A DNA stretch of 64,000 nucleotides from CAVPDG01 sp963702535 (lineage in GTDB: Bacteria; Chloroflexota; Anaerolineae; Anaerolineales; UBA4823), in contig CAVPDG010000031.1 of NCBI GenBank assembly GCA_963702535.1, positions 62,001-126,000 of the forward strand. The letters run 5' to 3'. Below, piece by piece: positions 57,087 through 64,000 of the stretch. Below the pieces are notes generated by a model. It made no database searches. It saw only the letters and a program-made list of their open reading frames with translations, and was not told the DNA's origin. Position 1 is the first letter of the stretch. Each line of letters starts with the position of its first letter. Both the position numbers and the translations under genes were made by a program.

Positions 57087-58178
57087 CAAGCGCCAATTTT
57101 CTTCGCCAGACTCCCGTAAGAGGTGGGCGGCGGGCTGCGGCGCGGTCCCACGAAGATGGGATTGCTGATCGCCAAGATCGCCCCGCTCGCATCGATCACG
57201 TCGCCCCGGTACCAGGCGCGCACCGGGGCGTCGCCGGGCGGGATCTCCACCTCCAGCGTTGCTACCCCGTCCTGCAGCGCCTTCTTCGCCAGGGCTTTGC
57301 CGTTGCGCACCAGGATAAGCTGGGCGCTCCCCGAACAGCCGCTTACTTCCAGGCGCAGCATTCCCGGGCTGTGCAGTATGCCGGCGTCATCCCCAATCTG
57401 GTACGTTTGCCCGCCCGTTTCCAGCGTCAGCTCCAGCGTCGCTCCCGTCGAGATGTACACCCTGCGCCGGCGCAGCCCCTCCAGGATACCCAGGCACGAA
57501 AGCTCCTCCGCATAGACGTAGTTCAGTGGCTGGTCCAGCCGCGGGCGGCGGCGCGGGTTATCGGCAGGCTTGTGCGAGTGGAAGTCTGAGCCGCCCAGCC
57601 CGGTGCACAGGTAGCCGGCGTTCAGCCAGGCGGACCACAGGCGCGTCGCCAGGGGGTTGAGGCGGTAGTTCTCGCCGTATGACGGATCGTTGACCAGCTC
57701 GAAGCCCTCGAACCAGCCCACGTCTGCCTGAGCGTCACGCCACTCCCAGGGCTGCAGCAGTGGATGGTTGAGCGAGGCGAAATAACCCACTACAGAGATG
57801 CGCTGCATCAGGTCTTCCAGCTCGCCGTGCTCGCGGCTGAGCAGGTGCTTCTCCTCCTCCGGTAGATCGACGATGCCGCGGAAGATCTCGCGCGCCTCCG
57901 CCGTGTTGCCGGCAAAGCCGTAGACGTTGAAATGTCCCTCCAGCAGGGTCACCTCCACGCCAGGCAGGATCAGTCGCTCGTGAGCGCCGTCGAAGTCGTC
58001 GAAGGCGCGGATATCGTTATGGTCGGTGATCGCCAGGAAATCCAGGCGCTGCTCGTCCGCCAGGCGGCTCAGCTCACGCGGAGTCAGGCTGCCGTCGGAG
58101 CAGGTGCTGTGGGCAGTGCAGATCCCCGCGGTACCAGCCCGGCTTGGGGTCGTAGATGCGCGCCAGTGAGATGCCCAT
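57086..58178 (-). CDS. PHP-domain metal-dependent hydrolase (one frameshift)
   Basis: About 364 residues. The true start is probably the ATG at 58176-58178 (MGISLARIYDPKPGWYRGD), joined by a frameshift at about 58110 to HSTCSDGSLTPRELSRLADE. PHP metal ligands are visible: the DLHxHST motif, ITDHND, SLNHPLLQPWEW and GLGGSDFHSH. The C-terminal domain (LRLEVSGCSGSAQLILVRNG) is beta-type, as in CehA/McbA-like hydrolases. Likely a phosphoesterase or carbohydrate-related hydrolase; substrate unknown. Confidence 0.85.
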
Positions 58179-58407
58179 GCCCTCATTCTAACATAGGCGG
58201 GATTCGCGCGAGTATAGGGCAAATCCCTAATTTCGACCGTATAATTGCGTAGATCAGCGGGGCATGCCGGATTGGCGCCCCATCTGCGAAAACACCCCAC
58301 ACCCACTGCCGCCGAGCTGGCATGCGCTCATCCGGGGATTCCGGTTGAATTATGCGCATTCCGGCGCGATAATGGGGTCAGTACCTGGCTGAAAGGAGGA
58401 TACGGAA

Positions 58408-58866
58408 ATGGACAAACCGGTTCCCAAGGGACTACAAATCACTTTCCTGGCGCATGCCATACTGAGCCTGGTGCTCGGCTCGGCGCTGATGCTGACGCCG
58501 GGGCGCAGCCTGAGCCTGATGGGCTGGGTGCAGGATTGGGTACAGCTTCCCGAGAGCGACCTGAGCATACCCGGGCAGACTTTCGTCGACCCCCTGATCA
58601 CGCGCCTGCTGGGCGCCGCGCTGCTCGCCCTGGCATATCTCAGCTTTCGCTGCTGGAGCAAGGCAAGGCAGTTGGAGAAGGAAACGCGCCTGGTGGTCGA
58701 GTTCGAGGCGGTCTACTGCGCTCTGAGCATCCTGGCCATCCTGATCGCCATGCTCACTATGGACCGCAGTGGGGGGGTGATCGTGTGGCTGATCCTGCTG
58801 GTGTACGCAGCCTTCTTCGCCGCCTGGGGCATTTTCTGGCAGGCGCAGCGCAAGCAGGCTGGCTAG
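58408..58866 (+). CDS. Hypothetical membrane protein
   Basis: 152 residues, intact, SD AAAGGAGG. Four hydrophobic segments: LQITFLAHAILSLVLGSALM, LITRLLGAALLALAYLSFRC, AVYCALSILAILIAMLTMD and GVIVWLILLVYAAFFAAWGI. A short loop after helix 1 (GRSLSLMGWVQDWVQLPESD) recurs in small membrane proteins of unknown function. Stop 2 bases from the stop of the convergent SGNH-like gene. Confidence 0.8.
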   Translation: MDKPVPKGLQITFLAHAILSLVLGSALMLTPGRSLSLMGWVQDWVQLPESDLSIPGQTFVDPLITRLLGAALLALAYLSFRCWSKARQLEKETRLVVEFEAVYCALSILAILIAMLTMDRSGGVIVWLILLVYAAFFAAWGIFWQAQRKQAG

Positions 58867-58868
58867 CT

Positions 58869-60023
58869 TCAGCGCGGGGTGTAGAAACGCAGACCCTCGC
58901 CGGGGTCGGGATCGCCTTCCCAATCCGCCACCAATCCGGGTATGTATAAGCGGTATGGTGTGGGCGTGGGGCGCGGCGGCGGCGTGGGGGCGGCGCCTGC
59001 CAGGAACCACGGCTGGGCGGTGGCATCCGTCTTGAAGAAATCCAGCAGCATGTGCGCCACTTTGCCCTCGCCTTGCGGCGAGGGATGCGTGCAGTCGCGC
59101 ACCATATCGCTTTCCATCCAGGTCAAGCCGTCGGAGCGCGGGTTGTGCCCGTCTGCCCACAGGTAGGGACCCCAGGCAATGTAAGGTGCGAGGACTGGCC
59201 CACGGGCGGGGTCGAAATTCAGCGCCGGGTCGCCGTTGATCTGCGCCTCTACCAGCCACTTGACGGCAAAACCGGTTTCGAAGGCGCCCGGCTCGGGGTT
59301 GAGTCCCTGCCAGTAGGTATACGAGCGCGTGCGGCTGGAGAAGTAAGCGATCGCCAGGTTGGGAAATTTAGCTTTCAGGTTGTGTAGGATGGTCTGCAGG
59401 TCTCCCTGGAGCTGGTACTGGGCGTTGGGGAAATCGTTGATCAGGAAGTTGGTCAGCTTGATCCACGCCACCTGTACCTGCTGCGGGCTGACGCCGCGCT
59501 CGGCGAGCATATTATCCACGTAGGTGTAGGTATCTGCTTGCGGGTCGATCCACTCCGAAGCCACCTTGCCCGGCTGGGCGCCGTTGACCAGCACGAGGCT
59601 GGGGTTGATGCTCGTATCGCCTGCTGCCAGGCGCATGAACTCGAAGAATTCGCCCGCCGTGTTGGACATGCCCACCGCCAGCAGCCCGATCTTGCCATTG
59701 CCGTCCGGCTCGCCGAGGGCGTCTCGCGGCGTTACCAGGCTCGCCATGCGCACGCCATCTGCGCTGTGGGCGGCCGGGCGCTGGTTGCTGCCCCCCGGGT
59801 ACAGCCCGCCGCTGAAGCCGGTCTGCGCGCCATCCATGCGCCGGTAGGTGCGGCTGCCCAGGTCGGTCAGCGCTGTGCTCACTGTCACGAACTCCCAGGC
59901 GCAGATGTTGGTGCTCTGCGCCGGCGGGGAGGGTTGGAGGTCGCTGTGACGGGCGAGCGGGATCACGCCCGCCAGCAATGCGGACAGTACGGCAATCCGG
60001 GCAAAGATCGAAGCAAAACTCAT
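58869..60023 (-). CDS. SGNH/GDSL-like hydrolase, secreted
   Basis: 384 residues, intact. N-terminal hydrophobic signal (IFARIAVLSALLAGVIPLAR). A GDSL/SGNH-like layout is suggested by GLLAVGMSNTAGEFFEF (nucleophile Ser in GMSN), NGAQPGKVASEWIDP, LAIAYFSSRTRSYTYWQGL and DCTHPSPQGEGKVAHMLLDF with the DxxH pair. After a Pro/Thr linker (PTPPPRPTPTP) the tail YRLYIPGLVADWEG resembles the LP tail. An extracellular esterase or similar is likely; the family is only recognised from motifs. Confidence 0.78.
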   Translation of the reverse strand: MSFASIFARIAVLSALLAGVIPLARHSDLQPSPPAQSTNICAWEFVTVSTALTDLGSRTYRRMDGAQTGFSGGLYPGGSNQRPAAHSADGVRMASLVTPRDALGEPDGNGKIGLLAVGMSNTAGEFFEFMRLAAGDTSINPSLVLVNGAQPGKVASEWIDPQADTYTYVDNMLAERGVSPQQVQVAWIKLTNFLINDFPNAQYQLQGDLQTILHNLKAKFPNLAIAYFSSRTRSYTYWQGLNPEPGAFETGFAVKWLVEAQINGDPALNFDPARGPVLAPYIAWGPYLWADGHNPRSDGLTWMESDMVRDCTHPSPQGEGKVAHMLLDFFKTDATAQPWFLAGAAPTPPPRPTPTPYRLYIPGLVADWEGDPDPGEGLRFYTPR

Positions 60024-60109
60024 GGCTCAACAGGCGGGCGCAGCATGCGGGCGCTGGCAGGGCGCTCGCTATTGTACTGCCATTTCTGACAACGCCAATA
60101 ATTTTTCCG

Positions 60110-60790
60110 TTATTTGTCAGGAATGTAGCTCAGCATCCAGCTCAGCGCCTGCAGGTTGGCGGCGATGCGCTGCTGCATGGGCAGCACCGTGGGCGTTTCG
60201 ATCGTCACGCAGCGGGTGACGCCCAGCGAGCGGGCGTACAGCTCCGAGCAGCCCAGCCACTCGCCGAAATCCGTCCAATCCAGCATCTGGATGCCCAGGT
60301 CAGCCGCCATGCGCTGCGGCAGGTCGTGCTCCTCTTCGGTGTAGCGGAAGAGGTAGGTGTAGCCCGGGTTCTCGGCGTCCTCGTGCAGGTCGAGCAACAT
60401 GGCGGGCGGGCGGCGGCGCCAATCCTGGACGAGCGGGCGCAGGAAAGCCGGCGCCTGCCTGCCCGGCAGGAAGGCGCGGTTGAGGTCGATCCCGTCCCAC
60501 TCGCGTACGCCGGCGTCCCAGCCCAGGTTGTTAAGCAGCGGCGCAATCCAGAGCTGCACTCCCTGCGGCGCCAGCGGCGGGCGGGCTGTGTGCGCCCATT
60601 CCAGCAGCGCCAGCGGACCGCTGGTCTCGTCCCCGTGCAGCCCGGCGACGACAGCCAGGCGCGGTCCACGCCTGCCGATCCTGGCGACCGGCGTCCCGTT
60701 GGGCAGGCGGGTGAGGCGCACGCCGGCTTGACCGGCGAGGGCGCTCTCGAAACGGGTGGTATATTCCTGGAAAGTCAATGGCGGCTGCAT
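60110..60790 (-). CDS. M14/succinylglutamate-desuccinylase-like zinc hydrolase
   Basis: 226 residues, intact, SD AGGAGG. The zinc-binding HxxE is in VVAGLHGDETSGPLALLEW and the later His in LLDLHEDAENPGYTYLF, as in the aspartoacylase/AstE group. Other features are PVARIGRRGPRLA and DGIDLNRAFLPGRQAPAFLR. It probably deacylates an amino acid or peptide. Stands alone between the RCC1-like gene and the SGNH gene. Confidence 0.88.
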   Translation of the reverse strand: MQPPLTFQEYTTRFESALAGQAGVRLTRLPNGTPVARIGRRGPRLAVVAGLHGDETSGPLALLEWAHTARPPLAPQGVQLWIAPLLNNLGWDAGVREWDGIDLNRAFLPGRQAPAFLRPLVQDWRRRPPAMLLDLHEDAENPGYTYLFRYTEEEHDLPQRMAADLGIQMLDWTDFGEWLGCSELYARSLGVTRCVTIETPTVLPMQQRIAANLQALSWMLSYIPDK

Positions 60791-60852
60791 CGTGGACCTC
60801 CTGGCGCAGGATCTAGCCTGTTATACCATAACCGCCTCCTGCGCCGGAAGGC

Positions 60853-63592
60853 TCAGCGCTGGGCAACCGGCAGGAAGAGCTTCACGGCTTCCACCGTCCA
60901 GACATAGCTTCTCTGCCCTGAAAAGGATGGCAGCGAAGAGTCCAGCGCCTGGACGGTGAAGCTGAACACCCCGAAATCGAATGGCGCCCCGCCCAGGCTG
61001 CCGTCCGGTGCCAGGCGCAAGCCCGCCGGCAGCGCGCCCTGGCTGACGCGGAAGAAGTAAGGCGCGGCTGCACCGCTAGCGCTCAGCGTCTGCGCATAAC
61101 CCTGCCCCCACTGCCCTCCGGGCAGGGCTTCCGGCTGTAGATCGACGACCGGCGCCTGTCCCTGCGTGTTTGCCCCCCAGCAAGATAGCGTGCCGTCCGG
61201 TCTTACGGCACAGGTGTGCCGCTCGCCGGCGCTGACGTAGATAAACTTGCCCTCCGGCGGGGAGGCTTGTCCGTTGTCGTTCCAGCCCCAGCAAGCCAGC
61301 TCGCCGCTGCTCTTAATGGCGCAGTTGTGGGATGCACCCGCGCTCACCTGGCGAAAAAGTCCCGCAGGGGGCGTGGACTGGCCGTCGCCGTTCTGCCCCC
61401 AACATGCCAGGCTGCCATCGCTTTGCAGGGCGCAGGTGTGGTACACGCCCGCGCTCACCTGCAGGAATTTGCCGGCAGGCGGCGTGGCTTTGCCACTTTC
61501 GTTCGATCCCCAGCAAGCCAGCGTGCCATCGCCCTTCACCCCGCAGGTATGGTTTGCACCGGCGCTCAGCGTGCGCAGCGTGCCGGTGATGGGCGTGGCT
61601 TGCCCATCCGCATCCAATCCCCAGCAGTCGGCTATACCGTCGGCTTTCACGCCGCAGGTGTGCCCGCCGCCAGAGCTGACCAGGCGCAGCGTATCCGTGA
61701 GCGGCGAGGATTGGCCGAACTGGTCGCTGCCCCAGCAAGCAGAGATGCCTTCGGGGGTCAATCCGCAAGAGTGGGTATAGCCAGCGCTGAGCTGCGTAAA
61801 ATAGCCGGTGGGGGGTGACGCCCGGCCGTTCCCATTATCACCCCAGCAGGCGGCAAAACCCCCGGGCTGCAAGCCGCAGGCGTGGGATTGGCCCGCTGAG
61901 ATCCCCGTCACGAAAGCCTTGACGCGTGGCGGCGTGGATTGCCCGTAGACGTTATCCCCCCAGCACAGGGCGCTGCCATCCAGCCGCAAGCCGCAGCGTA
62001 TTCACGAAGCCCGTATCTACCTGGATGAACCCTCCGGGAGGAGGGCTTGCCTGCCCCGGTTATTGTTGCCCCAGCAAGCCACCGAATCATCGAGCCTGAC
62101 CGCACAATTGTGGTAGCCCGCGGAGCTGAGCTGGGTGAACCTGCCGGAGGGGGCTGAGGCTTCGCCAAACTGGTTCAGGCCGCCCCAGCAGGCAAGGCGG
62201 TTATCCGTGCGCATGGCGCAGGCGTGCCATAGACCGGTGCTGACCCACAGGAAGCTGCCCGTTGGGGGTGCTGTCTTGCCTTGTGCAGCGTCGCCCCAAC
62301 AGGCCAGGCTGCCGCTGGTGCTCACCGCGCAGGCGTGGCGGTAGCCCGCGCCTACCTGCAGGAAACTGCCCGCAGGCGGGGAGGATTGCCCGTAGTCGTT
62401 GATGCCCCAACAAGCCAGGTCGCCGTTCTCTCGCACAGCGCAGTTGAAATAGTTCCCTGCGCTGATGTGCGTGAAGCTCCCGGATGGCGGGCTGGCTTGC
62501 CCGTCGCCGTTCGCTCCCCAGCACTGCAGTGTGCCGTCCAGGCGCAGCCCGCAGGTATGCTCCTGCCCCGTGCTCACCTGGGCAAACCTGCCGGCAGGCG
62601 CGCTCGCCTTGCCATAATCATTGTTGCCCCAGCACTGGATGCGCCCATCCGAAGCCACCACGCACGAGTGCCCCCAGCTGGTGCTGATCTCGTAAAAGCT
62701 GCCCGCCGGCAGGCTGGATTGCCCGGCAAGGTTAGCCCCCCAGCACGCCAGGTTGCCATCCGGGCGCACGCCGCAGGTATGGCTGCCGCCCGCGCTGACC
62801 TGCGTAAATGTGCCGCCGGGCGGCGTCGACTGCCCGCTCAGGTTCGAGCCCCAGCAGGCGAGCGTGCCATTGCTGCGCAAGGCGCAGGAGTGCGACCCGC
62901 CGGCGCTCATCTGGCTGAACGTTCCCGCCGGTGGGGTTGACTGGCCCTGATCGTCTGCCCCCCAGCAAGCCAAAGCGCCGGTATCTCGAATGCCGCAAGT
63001 GTGCGTTCCACCGGCGCTGACGTCGATGAAGCTGCCCGCCGGCGGCGTGGATTGCCCTGCCGTATCCGCTCCCCAGCACGCCAGCGCCCCATCATCCTGG
63101 ATGGCGCAGGTGTGATTGCCCCCTGCGCTCACCTGGATGAAGATCCCAGTGGGCGGGTCGGATTGCCCGTCCTGATTCGAGCCCCAGCACTGCAGAGCGC
63201 CGTCCGCTCCTATGGCGCAGGTATGGCTGGCGCCCGCGCTCACCTGGCGGAAGACGCCGGCGGGCGGCGCAGACTGCCCGGCGCCGTTCGCCCCCCAGCA
63301 AGCCAGCCTGCCATCGCTCTTTACCGCGCAGGTATGGCTGCCTCCTGCGCTGACCTGTATAAAGCAGCCAGCAGGGGCGGATGCCTGCCCGTCTGCCGTT
63401 CTCTCCCCAGCATTGCAGCGTGCCATCCTGCCGCAAGGTGCAGGTATGCGCCTCGCCGGCGCTCAACACCTCCATCCGGCTGGAGGGCGAGGCGGCTCCC
63501 GGCTCTTCACCGGCAGCCAGCGCCTGCCCTGCTGTCAGAGCCAGCCAGATGAAGGTCGTTGCCAAAAGGATTCCGAAGCGCCTGGGTTTCAT
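60853..63592 (-). CDS. RCC1-like repeat protein, secreted (two frameshifts)
   Basis: About 912 residues. A signal peptide (GILLATTFIWLALTAGQALA) precedes 21 RCC1-like repeats of about 37 residues, each SAGxxHTCAxxxDGxLACWG with variable linkers ending in a Pro/Ser pair. The repeats fold as beta-propellers. A C-terminal putative Ig (He_PIG-type) domain follows (YFFRVSQGALPAGLRLAPDG) and the chain ends EAVKLFLPVAQR with the LP tail. Frameshifts at about 62005 and 63400. A surface adhesin or scaffold; no enzyme motif seen. Confidence 0.87.
61160..63480 (-). repeat. About 21 tandem repeats of 111 bp in the RCC1-like gene
   Basis: 37-codon period; each unit encodes a conserved SAGxxHTC..DGxLxCWG core. 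Similarity is moderate between units, so this is protein-repeat DNA rather than a recent amplification. Confidence 0.85.
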
Positions 63593-63860
63593 GACCGGTT
63601 ATCCCCTTTCCGCCCTCAGGCATCTGGAGCCTGGAAGAGGCGCAGGATATGAGGTTAAATCAGCGGTTGAGTGAAGTGTCCCCGTGACTTTCTTCCGCCC
63701 CGTGGGACAGTGATGCAATGGAAATCTTTAGAGATTATACCCCATCCCCTCACCGCGTTCGGAAGGGCAGCCAGCCCTCCGCCCTTCCTTCCACCTCGCT
63801 CTCCAGCCCGCCGCAGGGCGGTAACGCCCATCTCGGGATGCACGGCGTAGCGCCTGCCAG

Positions 63861-64000
63861 TCAAAATACCTGCTGGAGCGGCATATCCAGTGCTGCGCTC
63901 AGCTCCAGCGCCAGCTTTACCGAGGGCACATTCCTGTTTTGGTGCAGGTTGTTCCGCCCTGGCGGATGGGAATATAATGAAATCCTATCCACTATCCAGC
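63861..64000 (-). CDS. Possible XRE-type helix-turn-helix protein, partial, runs off the window
   Basis: A minus-strand frame reads HQNRNVPSVKLALELSAAL then DMPLQQVF before a TGA at 63861-63863. The core VPSVKLALELSAALDMPLQQ matches the third/fourth helix of XRE-family repressors (NPSLKLALKIAKALGVPLEE). About 46 codons lie in the window; the N-terminal helices are missing or disrupted by a frameshift near 63960. Confidence 0.45.
   Translation of the reverse strand, partial: WIVDRISLYSHPPGRNNLHQNRNVPSVKLALELSAALDMPLQQVF

Noticed and set aside
61160..63480. Regular 111-bp repeats as a CRISPR array or minisatellite
   Set aside because: The repeats are continuous in one reading frame and encode the RCC1-like core; there are no unique spacers.
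63655..63864. Minus-strand 69-codon open frame
   Set aside because: Basic, Gly/Arg-rich with no motif; it lies between two genes and overlaps the stop of the better-supported HTH frame.
1..64000. tRNA, rRNA, riboswitch or insertion-sequence elements
   Set aside because: None could be recognised by eye; a covariance-model or transposase search would be needed to exclude them.

Overview
The window looks like a contig from an uncultured Chloroflexota bacterium, probably Anaerolineae-like. The basis is indirect: about 60% GC, lipoproteins with repeated VTVEV-type linkers, a LuxR-type helix-turn-helix of the SKREQEVADLLLQGKSNKQIA kind fused to a membrane domain, DUF6483 and CSLREA/choice-of-anchor proteins, an F420-type (DDN) reductase, and many secreted proteins ending in a short hydrophobic-LP-hydrophobic tail. 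No rRNA, tRNA, CRISPR array or insertion sequence was recognised. About two thirds of the genes carry one or more single-base frameshifts, although conserved motifs continue uninterrupted in the next frame. This looks like uncorrected indels in the assembly rather than decay, so broken genes are given as single entries with approximate shift points.

Layout. 1-3.1 kb (minus strand): a sugar ABC transporter binding lipoprotein whose binding domain is duplicated in one chain, with a LacI regulator upstream. 3.3-10.4 kb: an ArsR-type regulator with a clear operator, an octaheme tetrathionate-reductase-type cytochrome, a heptaheme cytochrome fused to a membrane cytochrome b, two YeeE/YedE sulfur transporters (the second fused to a cysteine-less rhodanese domain and ending in GGGGCG), and a membrane-anchored active rhodanese. 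Together these form a coherent sulfur respiration and sulfane-sulfur handling locus. 10.5-25.7 kb: mixed housekeeping and accessory genes (zinc-ribbon protein, CPBP protease, nitroreductase, Tat-exported sulfatase, ICMT-like methyltransferase, flavodoxin/cyclase/B3-B4 cluster, membrane LuxR-type regulator, Kelch lipoprotein, SAM methyltransferase, DUF333-hydrolase fusion, isoprenoid synthase-like protein).

25.8-38.3 kb: two small hypothetical genes, a membrane glycosyltransferase-like protein with a partner, a Phd/PIN toxin-antitoxin pair with a strong promoter, a DDN reductase, an SPL-type radical SAM protein, a translationally coupled pair (membrane sensor-methyltransferase plus DUF89/ARMT1-like protein), a UDP-sugar pyrophosphorylase, a diacylglycerol-kinase-type lipid kinase and a diheme cytochrome c. 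38.8-64 kb: a surface-protein region with a multi-Ig repeat protein, CSLREA protein, PadR regulator divergent from a serine hydrolase, PIG-L deacetylase, a tandem duplication of an RDD gene, CBS-ACT protein, Lnt-like amidohydrolase, three paralogous LysM proteins, PHP hydrolase, SGNH-like protein, M14-type deacylase, a 21-repeat RCC1-like protein and a partial regulator at the right edge.

Functional themes are carbohydrate uptake, sulfur-compound electron transfer and an unusually rich set of secreted and cell-surface repeat proteins. The most interesting candidates are the sulfur locus with its SoxY-like carrier tail, the sensor-methyltransferase/DUF89 pair, the fused double solute-binding protein and the recurrent C-terminal LP tail.
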